Shown: in pieces, positions 32,684 through 43,072 of the stretch | Layout of the letters: each line of letters starts with the position of its first letter | Position numbering within the stretch: position 1 is the first letter of the stretch | Source: Euwallacea fornicatus | Taxonomy: Eukaryota > Arthropoda > Insecta > Coleoptera > Curculionidae | Direction of reading: 5' to 3' | Assembly (NCBI RefSeq): GCF_040115645.1 | Contig: NC_089546.1 | Span: 620,001 to 684,000 of the forward strand | Length of the DNA: 64,000 nucleotides | The notes under the pieces: generated by a model | The model's database searches: none | Told to the model about the DNA's origin: nothing | Seen by the model: only the letters and a program-made list of their open reading frames with translations | Made by a program: the position numbers and the translations under genes

Positions 32684-34924
32684 ATGATATGGACAAATTA
32701 TACCTTCCCAGATATATGGAGGAAAACTACAATCATGCCTATTAAAAAAAATGACAAAACACCTCCAGACAAGGCATCTTTTCGCCCCATATCCCTTACT
32801 TGTACGATGTGTAAGCTCATGGAAAAAATAATCAATAAAAGACTCCTTTGGCATCTGGAAACCAATAATATTCTGAACCCGTATCAGTTTAGTTTCAGAT
32901 CACAACGGAGTTCCACAAACGGCTTGATACTTCTCCAATCGGAAGTAGCCAACGCACTAACTTCGCAACAAAAGGTGGTGGCTGTATTTTTCGACATAGA
33001 AGCGGCATTTGACACAGTCCACAAATCAAATATTTTTCGTAAACTTGAAGAATACAGCATAATGGGTAACATGCTGGCTTTTATTAAAAATTTTCTCTTT
33101 GATAGAATCACCAACGTTACACTAAACGGAACAGTCTCATCAAAAATTACTATAAGTGAAAGAGTTCCACAGGGAGCGGTAATAAGCCCAACATTATTTA
33201 ATATAGCCATCAAAGATATTTGTAATTACATTCATTCTCCAATTAAATATTTGTTATATGCAGATGACCTAGTTGTCTACTGCACGAGAAGAAACACAGC
33301 AAGTACCTGCAAGCTGATGCAAAAAACCGTAAATAACCTGCAGTTATGGTCAAGCAAAGAAGGACTCAATTTCTCAATAAAGAAAACAAGGGTAATGCTG
33401 TTTAGTCGAAAACACCAAAGGAATTCACCACAAATTACACTAGGCACCTCACTGTTAAGAGTAGTACGTGAACATCACTTTCTGGGACTAACTTTCGATA
33501 GTAAATTAACGTGGTATAAACATATTCAAGAAATCAAGGCAAACTGTCTTAACTGTATGAAGATTCTCAAAGTTCTATCACTTCAAAAATGGGGCAGTAG
33601 TGAAACTGCTCTCCTTAAAATTTATCGAGCACTAATTAGATCAAAGATGGATTATGGCTGTATCATATGCTCATCTGCCCACAAGACCACACTAAACTTG
33701 CTGAACTCAGTGCAAAATACAGCACTTAGACGTTCCCTAGGAGCTTTCAGATCTAGTCCTGCTGATTCACTCTACTTTGAGGCACAGGAACCACCTCTCA
33801 TACTTAGAAGGCAACAGTTACTCTTGTCTTATTATGCTCGAAAGTCAACCTGCCCCAGAAATCCAGTCTCACAACTCTTCAATGGGACATACCAAATGCA
33901 ACCAACTGGCAAATTTCCACTTTCAACTCCACAAATTTTGAGCAGTTTACTTGAGGATACCGACTTTCCCACATCAAAAATTGAATACATCTCAACGACA
34001 CCACCTTGGGTTAAAAATCTTCCATCTTTTCACCACTCGTTAAGTCAATATATCAAGCCAGAAACCCCACCTTCAGTATTCGAGCAAGCACTGCAGCAGA
34101 CGTTGAACATGATTGACCCGGACATAACCGTCTATACAGATGCTTCAAAGCATGATCACGGTGTGGGTTGTGCGGCGGTGAATGGGAATGAATTGCTGAT
34201 AGTCTCTGTCCTGCACCAATATTGTAGCATACATAAGGGAGAACTACAGGCCATCCTTAAAACATTAAAGCTCGTAGATGGGAGAGAGAAAACACTTGCG
34301 ATCTGTACTGATTCACTGGCGGCTCTGCAATCTATCAAAGACCCGTATACAACTAACCCCCTGGTACAGGAGATACAAGATACTTGTCATTTACTGGCTT
34401 CAAATAATAGTACTACACATTTAATTTGGATTCCATCTCACATTGGCATATTAGGAAACGAGATTGCAGATCTAAAAACAAAAGAAGCTAGCAACTCGGA
34501 CCTTCCCAAAGAAGAAATTAAACTTACTAAAGATGTTAAATGTTACATCAAAAAGAAAATTAAAAACAAATGGCAAGTCCACTGGAGTCAATCAAACAAT
34601 AAATTGTCACAAATCGAACCAACAATTACAATAAAAAATAGATTAACATTGCCAAGGAATGATTCCATAAAAATTAGAAGACTGAGAATTGGACACACCA
34701 AATTGACCCACGGTTACTTGATGGAAAACGGAGCACCTCCTCAATGCGTAACCTGCAACTGTGTCCAAACCGTTAAGCACATCATGATAAACTGTCCCCT
34801 ACACATCATCAACAGGACCACGTACCAGATTAAACCTGATTTACGAGAGCTACTTGCTACAGAGAAAGGACAGAAAAATGTGATCAACTTTCTGAAATCT
34901 CTAAACATATATAATACCATATGA
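32684..34924 (+). CDS. I-like ORF2, reverse transcriptase and RNase H
   Basis: An open frame of 746 codons without internal stop. RT motifs: FRPISLTCTMCKLMEKIINK, FDIEAAFDTV (catalytic Asp), VPQGAVISPTLFNI, LLYADDLVVYC (catalytic pair), FLGLTFDSKLTW. RNase H follows: TVYTDASKHDHGVG, IHKGELQAILKTL, AICTDSLAALQ and WIPSHIGILGNEIAD. A C-terminal zinc-like CVTCNCVQTVKHIMINCP ends it. The domain set is intact but the upstream part of ORF2 is broken. Confidence 0.93.
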   Translation: MIWTNYTFPDIWRKTTIMPIKKNDKTPPDKASFRPISLTCTMCKLMEKIINKRLLWHLETNNILNPYQFSFRSQRSSTNGLILLQSEVANALTSQQKVVAVFFDIEAAFDTVHKSNIFRKLEEYSIMGNMLAFIKNFLFDRITNVTLNGTVSSKITISERVPQGAVISPTLFNIAIKDICNYIHSPIKYLLYADDLVVYCTRRNTASTCKLMQKTVNNLQLWSSKEGLNFSIKKTRVMLFSRKHQRNSPQITLGTSLLRVVREHHFLGLTFDSKLTWYKHIQEIKANCLNCMKILKVLSLQKWGSSETALLKIYRALIRSKMDYGCIICSSAHKTTLNLLNSVQNTALRRSLGAFRSSPADSLYFEAQEPPLILRRQQLLLSYYARKSTCPRNPVSQLFNGTYQMQPTGKFPLSTPQILSSLLEDTDFPTSKIEYISTTPPWVKNLPSFHHSLSQYIKPETPPSVFEQALQQTLNMIDPDITVYTDASKHDHGVGCAAVNGNELLIVSVLHQYCSIHKGELQAILKTLKLVDGREKTLAICTDSLAALQSIKDPYTTNPLVQEIQDTCHLLASNNSTTHLIWIPSHIGILGNEIADLKTKEASNSDLPKEEIKLTKDVKCYIKKKIKNKWQVHWSQSNNKLSQIEPTITIKNRLTLPRNDSIKIRRLRIGHTKLTHGYLMENGAPPQCVTCNCVQTVKHIMINCPLHIINRTTYQIKPDLRELLATEKGQKNVINFLKSLNIYNTI

Positions 34925-35034
34925 TGTACATGACTTGTAGTTTGTTCTTCCTTAAGTTTGTGTATAGAGTATAGTAGGTGCCAATGGCCACAGTAGCCGA
35001 GGCAATTTAATTTAAAAAAAAATCTTATTACATG

Positions 35035-35254
35035 GCCTGCACAGTCATTCGATTTTAACCCAATAGAAAATATTTGGGGATATTTGAAATATAAAATCAG
35101 CGATAAAAAATTTAAAAATGGAAATAAATTGTTTGATACTTTGCAAAAATTGTGGGACGAAATTGATTTATAATTTATTGAAAAATTGATATTATCTATG
35201 CCTAAACGTATACAGGAAGTAAAAAAAAACAATGGCTATTCAATAGATTATTAA
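35035..35254 (+). pseudogene. Tc1-D transposase, C-terminal part
   Basis: Starting right after the target duplication, the frame gives WPAQSFDFNPIENIWGYLKY (third catalytic residue, Glu) and ends ...KKNNGYSIDY at TAA 35254. One TAA near 35170 interrupts it. This completes the transposase split by the I-like element. Confidence 0.88.
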
Positions 35255-35551
35255 TAAAACTTTAGGATAGTTAACCTAATTATACCAAAAAATGTTTATG
35301 ACAATTTTTTATTGAATTTTACATTTTGTCAATCTACTTTTGGCCAACATCATTAAATATATCTTATTGTTTTTTTGTTTTATTTTTCTTTATTCAATTT
35401 CATGTCATTTGGCAAAAACTATTTCCAAAAGGTTTGAGATCAATTAAAATTATATAGTCAATTGAGAAGATTGAAATGACTTTTATATCCCCAAAACATT
35501 AGATTTATTCCATAACTACCATTTGTAAATCAACTTTTGGCCACCAGTGTA
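35255..35551. repeat. Tc1-D right terminal region
   Basis: AT-rich non-coding arm ending AACTTTTGGCCACCAGTGTA, the inverted match to the left end at 28691. No gene. Confidence 0.85.
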
Positions 35552-36045
35552 GATTCGGCTAGCATCGAAAAGACCGCTTTTAACGTAGAGAACGGACATT
35601 ACGAATATACTCGAATGCCCTTTGATCTAAAAAATGCACCTTTCACCTTCCAACGTACAATGGACAATGTTTTACATAGATTATAAGGAAAAATCTGCCT
35701 TGTATGTATGGACGACATTATCATCTATTTCACCAATTTACAAGAACACCTAAATTCTTGACCCTAATTCTAAAAACTAGTCTTCGATCGCATTATCTCA
35801 AACAATCTTAAAATTCGGTTAGACAAATCCGAATTCCTAACGAACACTGTCGAATTTTTCGGCCACGTTGTAACTTCTAACGGTATCAAACCGAATCCAA
35901 AAAAAAATAATTGACATACGAAACTTTCCTATTCCCAAAATCCCCAAGGACATTAAATCATTTCTTGGCCTAATTGGCTATTATAGGAAGTTCATAAAAA
36001 ATTTCGTCAAAATCACTAAACCTTTAATTCAATATCAATAATATT
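35552..36045 (+). pseudogene. pol: gypsy-2 reverse transcriptase, C-terminal part
   Basis: This continues the gypsy RT after Tc1-D: ASIEKTAFNVENGHYEYTRM, PFDLKNAPFTFQRTMDNVL, and the catalytic box read as CMDDIIIYFTNLQEHL, where gypsy elements usually have YMDD. Then LDKSEFLTNTVEFFGHVVTS and KIPKDIKSFLGLIGYYRKFI follow. Stops at 35683 and 35759 and a frameshift near 35905 inactivate it. Confidence 0.88.
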
Positions 36046-36535
36046 ATTTATACCATACACAACAAAGCACCAAGGCTACTATTTTGAAAACGTATATTGA
36101 CTATAAATAAGGTTCGTTGGCGGGTTTTCTCGGTTTTAGGTGTCAAGTACCCTTTTTAGAAATTTGAAAAAAATTGAGTAAGTGCTTCGAAATGTCCTTT
36201 ACGCGGTGTAAAATTATGATTGGTGTACCAGACCAATAAGTAGACAAAAGTAATAAAAAAACTTATATTTTTTTAATTTTCAGTCCTTTGCCCTTACTTG
36301 AAAAATCTGAAAAAATGGTTAGAAATGGTTAGAAACATATATTTGAATCCACGTTATACGATAAGTGATTCCAGAGATATCGCAATTTAAAGTTTTTGCT
36401 TTTAACCCCTTCTCAATCCCAAACGGTGAGGCCTAGGAGATTGAAATTTTGGCAGGTAGGTTTTCGTAAACATAGGAACCTTTGGTGAAAAATTCAAAAT
36501 GATATCTCTTGGGGCACATTTTGCGTACAAATCCT
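36046..36535. other. Unassigned insert within gypsy-2 RNase H
   Basis: About 480 bp that replaces or interrupts the RNase H N-terminal half. It is AT-rich, has no coding frame, and ends are not obvious. It may be an unknown MITE or satellite-like fragment. Confidence 0.45.
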
Positions 36536-37120
36536 TACACCCCCTTTACCATAGTTACCGATCATAAACCTCTGCAGTAGATATTCTCTATAAAAGAAGC
36601 TAATTCTGAATTGGCACGATGTAGGTTAAAATTACAGGAATATGATTATACCATTCAGTATAAAAAAGGTTCAAAAAATTCAAATGCAGAATGAAAAAGA
36701 AGAAGAAATGAACCCCCTGGAAACGGAATTATCACCGACACTCGTATCAACTGATGTCGAGCGAAGAAAGACCGATGAGGATCAGTATTTGTGGCACAAC
36801 AGCTTTAAACACTTTTTCAAAACCCAGGAGAACTTATTCGAAATCCCTACAAAACCCAAAGCAAAAAACCAACGATTACTGTAATCTCGGACATTCAAAT
36901 AAAACTACCTAAGGAAAAACCTAGTAAAATAAGTGCAAGAACTGAGAGTACCGAAACAGCTGACGAAAATATTTACGTCCTTAAGAAGCCCGAAGAAAAG
37001 GAAAGCCCTGATCGAGAGACTGACACAATACATACATGCTACAAAATCCTATATTAGGAGTACCCTACGTGAATAAAGAAAATAAAATCTTTAAGTAATA
37101 ACTGAGGAAATCCAAGAACT
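36536..37120 (+). pseudogene. pol: gypsy-2 RNase H end and pol spacer
   Basis: VTDHKPLQ...FSIKEANSELARCRLKLQ and YDYTIQYKKGSKNSNAE (36555-36690) are the RNase H end of gypsy pol. A Lys/Glu-rich spacer follows (ETELSPTLVSTDVERRKTDE). No integrase was found; the sequence is replaced by R1-A from about 37150. Confidence 0.75.
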
Positions 37121-37152
37121 CTTTGTACAACACCTCTTTCCAGATACTTATT

Positions 37153-37860
37153 GTTTTACCTCGTCAGGGGATTTCGGACCCCCAGTGGACGGCGGGAGTA
37201 GTGGCAGCACAAGCCCCTCTGACGATCGTGAAACAGCCACAGCAGCCCACTGGTGACGGTGGTGAACCTCAGGCCAGCTTACAAGCAAGGACTACTGGGA
37301 GGAAAAAGTTGGTGTCGGTCGTCGCATCTCGTAGAGACAGCTTGCGGGAGGAGACAGAGGACTCGGATGGGTCTGGAGGGGAGGAGATGTTTGCGAGGAG
37401 CCGTAGGATACAGCGAACATCACTCCAGGGACCGAAGAAGAAGAAGAAGGGGGACGAGACAAAGGAAGAGGTAATTGAGTGGAAATCACTGGCAGGGTTT
37501 AAGGGACTGCCGAAGTGGAGGGTCTCGGAAGGGGCGGCGTGCAGAGTCGAGAGGAAGGAGCTTCACTCAGCCTTCTTGATGGAGAGGCTACCCTATACGA
37601 GTATCTCCACCGGACAAGAAAAGAGGAAGCGAATGGAGGAGACCCCCCTCGTGGAATATTGGGAACTTTGGAAGAGGCATGCCAGCAGATGGAAGAGTTC
37701 GAGCGGGTGCTACAGGCGGGTTACAGGGCAAAGAAGGACCTGCTTAGCTTTCTCTCGTGACTGAGAGGAGCGCTTGGGAACGTGAGACTGGACCTGGAGG
37801 AGACTGAGAGGGAACGGCAGGAGCTAAAGAAGCTGATCTTGGACCTCTAACAGCGGAGAA
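37153..37860 (+). pseudogene. R1-A ORF1 (gag-like) fragment
   Basis: A GC-rich plus-strand region with a Gly/Ser-rich start (SGDFGPPVDGGSSGSTSP) and charged segments such as EETEDSDGSGGEEMF and RKRMEETPLVEYW. The position, upstream of an R1-type endonuclease, suggests ORF1. The reading frame changes at least twice, and no zinc knuckle is left. Confidence 0.5.
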
Positions 37861-38287
37861 GGACAGTGGTACGACACGGCCGAACACAGTGTCGGGGGTT
37901 CTGGATGCGGGGACCGCGAGACCGTGCTTGGGAAACCCCGGGTGACGGAAGCAGAACCTTAGAAACCGGGGGCGACGAAGGCGGGACCGGCGGTGACTGC
38001 ACCCTGGCACCGGAAGAAGAGGGCGGGGAGAAGGGAGGCGGTAACAACAACGCCGACCCTGAAGGATGGGAGAGGCGCCAGTCTTCAGGGAGCCTCACGC
38101 CCCCAAGGATAGGGGGCGGAGTCTGTGGTGGTTTCCACCCCTAAGGAGGTGCCAATGAAGGAGAGAGGGGATAGCAGCAGCGAGAGCTACCTACGGTCGC
38201 TGGAACCTCCAGAAGAGAGGAGGCCACAGAGGAGAATTTTGAGTAGACGGAAGCGTGAGTGTGTGAGTATGTGGAATGTAAGGAGTC

Positions 38288-38880
38288 ATGACGCCGTCGA
38301 GGAAACAACGCCGTTGTCTCCAGATTAACCTGGACGGGGGTCGTCTTGCGGCGGGCCTCATGTTCCAGCTAATCAAGGTGTCGGGGATAGACGTCGTTTT
38401 TGGCAACGAACCGAAAAAGGGCTTGGTCCGGGACAGGGGGGACTGCGCCTTTCTATGGATTGCGTCTAGAGTGCGGGTACGGTCCCTTCACCGGAGCTGG
38501 GGGTTTGGTACTGCGGAGTTGGACGGGGTAACTTTCGTCTCCGCGTACTTCTGCCCGAACATAAGAACCGCGGACTTCGCATCGTGGCTTTGCCGGCTGG
38601 AGAGGTATGTTAGGGGGCCGAACGACAGGAGGGCCCTCACAGCTGACGACCTGAACGCCAAGAGTGCCGTGTTCGGCTCTGGAGTGTTGAATACTTACGG
38701 ACGGATTCTGGAAGAGTTCCTGGACGCGGCGGAACTCACCCCCATTAACAACGGGGGAGAGTGGACGTTCGGGAATCGACGGGGGCTGTCACTGATCGAC
38801 GTGACTATGACAGGAGTGAAAGTTATAAATATAGTGAAAGGATCTATTAGGCGCGTCCTCGGGGTGGCGGATAAGGGAAC
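38288..38880 (+). pseudogene. R1-A endonuclease (ORF2 start), truncated
   Basis: An R1-clade apurinic-type endonuclease: RCLQINLDGGRLAAGLMFQL, VTFVSAYFCPN, LTADDLNAKSAVFGSG (usually GDLNAK), LEEFLDAAELTPIN and LSLIDVTMTG. The sequence departs from ORF2 at a perfect palindrome (38883-38906), so the C-terminal endonuclease, RT and zinc region are missing. It is closely related to R1-B in the same orientation. Confidence 0.85.
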
Positions 38881-38882
38881 GG

Positions 38883-38906
38883 CCAATGCCCCCTAGGGGG
38901 CATTGG
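38883..38906. repeat. Perfect 24-bp palindrome at the R1-A breakpoint
   Basis: CCAATGCCCCCTAGGGGGCATTGG equals its own complement (two 12-bp arms, no spacer). It sits exactly where R1-A coding similarity ends. Confidence 0.95.
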
Positions 38907-39519
38907 TTAGTGGAGGTGATAAGAGTTGACTGCAATTTGAAACTTGCAAGTCCGGATCAAAAACCTCTGCCGTGGACCAGCTTATCATACCGTAAACTTC
39001 TGGTAACCCTTGGCACTGGGATTTCTTCGCACTTACTTGTAATCCTGTCAACTCCCTCTGTTTGTTGAATCCTTAATTGTCCTATCCAAAGATCATACCG
39101 TAGACATCCGACTGTACTTTGATGGGGGTTGCAGGGATGTGGTCATCATCGGGGCGAGTTGGGAGAGCGGAGGCCCCCTGGAGGTCGGATGGTGAGGCCA
39201 CTTTAAATACCTTCCAAATCCTAAGGTGGGGTGTGCACCGAAGCGATGCATGGCTAGATGGGAGTCCTGTTCCGAGCGGCTCTGTTAGGGTTCACCCTCA
39301 TCCTGTGAACATAGGTATGGCGAGCCTACGGATACCTAAGCTGGATTGGACTAAGCCCCAAGTGCAATTTGTCCAATCACCTTATCCTTTATGAATTCCG
39401 ACTCTACGGAGTGTCCTTGAAATTATCCAGCGTCCTGGAAAAACCCATCCTAATATCCTGTACTTACCCAAAGGCTAACCTGGATGGAAGAGAATATGAG
39501 GAAGGAATAAAAAAGAAAA
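38907..39519. other. Unassigned interval, possibly R1-B 5' leader
   Basis: GC-moderate sequence without a convincing frame. The last 300 bp (GGATGTGGTCATCATCGGGG onward) are GC-rich and could be the 5' leader of R1-B, whose ORF1 starts at 39520. The first part was not recognised. Confidence 0.4.
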
Positions 39520-41411
39520 ATGATGAGTGACTTTAAACAAGAGTTACCCCAAGCGGATGTTAATCCCGCCATTGGTTCCGATCGGGTGAGAGCTCCGGTG
39601 TCCGATAGTGGCTCAGTGAATTCTGGGGAGGGCCAAAGCCACTCCGGATGGGTGAAACCGTCCGTGTAAGGAGAGGAGAGGGAGGTGATGGAGGGGAGGG
39701 GCAGGTTCGCAAGAAGCGAGAAGATCAAGTGGACAATATTGGATATGGGGTTTAGAAAATAATCACACACAAGATACTTCTATGCTGCTTTTATTTATTG
39801 CAGTCAGAAGGCACGCCCGTGTTGTCGCTATCAAAGTTCCTCAAGAACTAACTATCCAAAGGATTTTTAAGTTTCCATTCTTTTACAATTAGGGACCTCT
39901 ACTTTAGGCACCCTCTGATTTATCACCACGGCCATGTGTTTCTTTTTACACTTCTTTCTGGACAATGCAGGTAGAGTCATAAATCTAATAAACTAGACTC
40001 TTCAAAGAAGTAAAATATTAGAGGACATGAAACTATTGAATTTTGGACAAGTTTGATTTTTACCAGAAATCCAACAGACAACAACCAAAAAAGGGAGACA
40101 GGTGAATAAGGGAGCAATGGGGGCGGAGTTCTCTGGAGCCTTCTTTAAATAGGGATCTCCTCTTGCGAGCACCCCCTGGGGCAAAAGAGAAGGAAGATGA
40201 AAGAGAGCTACTCCCTCATGGATGACGGTAGGCTTCTGGTGGAGGTTGCGGTAGAGAAGGTGGAGGACCTCGACCGGGTAGTGAAAGCGGCGCGCAGGCC
40301 AAATCAGGAACTGCTTCACGCCGTGATGGTGGTGAGAAGCGCGCTGCGAGCTGTGGTACGAAGGGAAAGGACGGAGGACGAGAAGGAGAAGGAACGGGAG
40401 AGGCTCAGGGATGAGGTGAAGTCGCTGCAAAAGCAGTTGGAAGAAGCCGAAAAGAGGAGCAAGGGAGGGGTGGAAACAACTGCCTGTGCCACGCAGACGG
40501 ATACTCCAGAGGAAGGAAGGGTGGCGGAACAGCAGGAGAGGGTCCGTGACCTGGTCGCGCTTTTGGAGAGCTGTTTAAGGCTCTCCGGGAGAGGTAGGAA
40601 GCGGGTCTATTCCTGCAAATCGAGGTGACACACTGTGACCTCATGTCCGTGTGTAGTAGGGTTACCGTAGCGACTTGGCAGTAATAGTGGAGGAGGGGGG
40701 CAGTCCGCTCAAGGAGTGGGTGCTGGCCTGGTTTCATAAGTTGGCGAAACTGGAGGACGAACACGAGGCGGGGACAATGCCCTTTTTTGTACAGTCCGGT
40801 CGGACACATAGGGGAGCGAGGACGGAGACGCTGGAGCGTTACGTCTTCTACCGACAGCTGAAGGGAGACATGGGTCCGGAAGCGGTCTTCGGAGCACTGA
40901 AAGAACTCGTCAAAACTGCCCAGAGGGAGGGGAGAACGAGGGTGATTGTTCTCCAGGTCCCGGGATATGATCCTGGGAAACATAAGTAGCTGGGGAGCTT
41001 GCTGCGGAGGGTAACGAGGTTATACTCTGATTCTATTTGCAGGAGGCCAAAGAGACGGATAGGGGGAAGGGAAGTAAGGAGGAAGAAGGGGTTATCTTCG
41101 TGGGGAGGAAGAAAGGAACCACCTACCTGGATGTTCTGAGGAGGGTTAGGTAGGTGGTGGCCAAGGGGGGCCACGAGGTGAAGGTAGGGACCGTCAGCGA
41201 GAGGAAGAAGAGTGAGGTGCTTCTGACGGTGCCGAAGGGCGAAAAAGAGGGAAAACTGCGTGAGCTGATCGCCAAGGAGCTGAGAGGCAGTCGGGTGAAA
41301 GAAGGAACGGGGAGATCTGCGGCCTTCTTCGTATACGGCCTGGACGGGGTTGCCACGGGCGAGAAGATGATGAGGGCGGAGGCGACCGCGGCAGGGGTGG
41401 AAAGGGGGTGA
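39520..41411 (+). pseudogene. R1-B ORF1 (gag-like), with copia solo LTR inside
   Basis: Open segments from an ATG at 39520 (MMSDFKQELPQADVNPAIGS), then 40197-40628 (MDDGRLLVEVAVEKVEDL, coiled-coil-like KSLQKQLEEAEKRSKGG, ATQTDTPEEGRVAEQQ), 40675-40989 and 41154-41411 (KVGTVSERKKSEVLLTVPKG, GRSAAFFVYGLDGVA). The pieces change frame and carry stops. R1-type ORF1 proteins bind RNA; a zinc-knuckle region can be suspected in 41412-41520 but is broken. The copia solo LTR at 39737-40076 disrupts it near the start. Confidence 0.7.
39737..40076 (-). mobile_element. Solo LTR of the copia family
   Basis: This 340-bp segment is almost identical to the LTRs of the complete copia element (about one difference, AAATCTAATA for AAATTTAATA). 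It is flanked by a perfect GACAA duplication (39732-39736 and 40077-40081). It is left by LTR-LTR recombination inside R1-B. Confidence 0.96.
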
Positions 41412-41761
41412 CTAAGGCTGCTGAGTCACCAGTCCAGCTTTGGAAGTTGCCAAACCGCCATGCTCCTTGTGGAAGTAGAAGCAGTTAGGATGGTGAGGAG
41501 GACTGGAGGCAAGCCAGAGCCAGAGGGAGACACAAGTCCAAAGGGAAACCCAACGCCATGGAGGAGCCAGCGGAGACGATGGAGTCGGGCAGGGATGGAG
41601 GGACGATGGCCTCACAGGCCACCAGGTTCCTTAAGTCATTGGTGAACGATGGCAAATGGGACGGGGACAGAACTAGGAAAGAGGGGCCGAGAAAGGACTA
41701 GGAGGGACTTGGGCGAGTGTACGTTTTTAAGTGAGTAAGTGAGTGCGAGCGTAAGGAGTAT

Positions 41762-42874
41762 TTGGCTTCAATGGCGTCGGACAGGAAACTGCGGTGTCTA
41801 CAGATTAACCTGGACAGGGGCCGTCTCGCAATGGACCTCATGTACCAGGTGATCAGGGAGCGGGGTGTTGACGTGGTGCTCAGGCAGGAGCCGTGTCTAG
41901 CCGAGTGGAACCTAGTACAGGACAGGGGTGACGACTCCTTCATCTGGCTAGCGCCGGGTGTTAGGGTAAAGTCGCTCCACTGGGACCGGGGGTTCATCGT
42001 TGCAGAGCTGCACGGTATCACTCTCGTCTCCGCGTACTTTTCTCGGAGTAGGACCGCCGCCGATTTTACGGCGTGGCTCGATCGGTTGGAAGGGTACGTC
42101 AGGGGGAGAGACTGCAGGAAGGTTCTCATTGCTGGGGACCTGAACGCCAAGGGTAGACGGTTCGATTCTGGGGTGACGAATGCCTGCGGACGGGTCCTGG
42201 AGGAGTTCCTGGATGCGGCGGAGCTCCTCCCCATCAATACTTGAGATGAGTGGATGTTCGGTAATTGGAACGGTAGGTTACTGATTGACGTTACCATAGC
42301 GGGAGTGTTTGTGACTGGCTGGGTGAGAGACTGGAGATTTAAGATTGGAATGGAGGACGGGAGTGGTCACAGGTACATCTCGTACCGCGAAAAGCGAGTG
42401 GGCGTGGTATCTGGGGGTGGTGAGGAAGCGAGCGTGAGAAAAGGTGGATTGGTGGTGAGTGAAAAAGGATTGGAAAATGTGAGCCGGTACGTGAAGGAGC
42501 GGGATAGTCTGGGGATCGTGGAAACTCCCGAAGGAATCGTTCGGAAGATAAGCGAGACCTGTGACGAGTGCATGAGTAAGCGTGACAGTGAGAAAGGGAA
42601 GGTAAAACGAGCGGTGTACTAATGGAGTGATGAAATTGCCGAAAGGAAAAGAGCGTATATAAGAGCGAGGAGAAGATGGACGAGAGAGCGAGGAAGAGGG
42701 AATGTGACAGATACGGGTGCCGCGGCAGAGTACAAGGGAGAGCGTAAGGCCCCCAAGGAATCTATAAGGGATGCCAAGAGGAACGAGTGGAAGAAAGTGT
42801 GTGCAGAACTGGAGACGGACATCTTAGGGCTCAGTTACAAAATGGTGACTGGGAAACTTCGCCGCCTGAGGAAT
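41762..42874 (+). pseudogene. R1-B endonuclease and linker (ORF2, N-terminal part)
   Basis: Endonuclease motifs: RCLQINLDRGRLAMDLMYQV, VDVVLRQEPC, ITLVSAYFSRSRTAADF, VLIAGDLNAKGRRFDSG, LEEFLDAAELLPIN, LLIDVTIAG and GSGHRYISYR. A TGA near 42242 replaces a conserved Trp position; the frame resumes and continues to about 42622 and, after a stop, through a Lys/Arg-rich linker (KRAYIRARRRWTRERGRG). This is the R1 ORF2 layout. It is inactive. Confidence 0.82.
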
Positions 42875-43070
42875 GACCCCTGCCAAAAACAGAGATGCGA
42901 GAGTGAACGAGAGTCAGTATAGGTTCGTCAAGGGCAGGAGAACCTTGGACGCCATGCAAGCGGTCATGAGGATAATGGAGGGGATCAGAGGGGAGAGTCG
43001 CACACACGCGGGCTTCTGCATCATGGTAACGATTGATGTAAAGAACGCCTTCAATACGGCGCCTTTTTAT
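42875..43070 (+). pseudogene. R1-B reverse transcriptase fragment
   Basis: A short RT segment with SQYRFVKGRRTLDAMQAVMR and the first catalytic motif VTIDVKNAFNTAPF. The RT N-terminus is deleted between the linker and this part. The gene is cut at 43071 by the 3' end of the oppositely oriented R1-C. Confidence 0.82.
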
Positions 43071-43072
43071 TT

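Larger units (their letters stand above)
29791..35022 (+). mobile_element. I-clade-like non-LTR retrotransposon, full length but decayed
   Basis: This 5.2-kb plus-strand element has ORF1 with one zinc knuckle, ORF2 with apurinic endonuclease, reverse transcriptase and RNase H, and a short A-rich 3' end (AATTTAATTTAAAAAAAAA). RNase H after RT separates it from jockey-type elements and fits the I clade. A 12-bp target duplication flanks it. ORF1 and the endonuclease-RT linker are frameshifted. Confidence 0.9.
28691..35551 (+). mobile_element. Tc1-like element Tc1-D carrying an I-like retrotransposon
   Basis: The left end TACACTGGTGGCCAAAAGTA and the right end TACTTTTGGCCACCAGTGTA-type complement (35530-35551) are inverted, with TA on both sides. 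The transposase is split into 28990-29790 and 35035-35254 by the I-like element at 29791-35022. Without that insert the element is about 1.6 kb. It interrupts gypsy-2 RT. Confidence 0.9.

Noticed and set aside
37292..38010. Minus-strand Pro/Ser-rich open frames over R1-A
   Set aside because: They come from GC-rich R1 sequence read on the wrong strand and match no domain.
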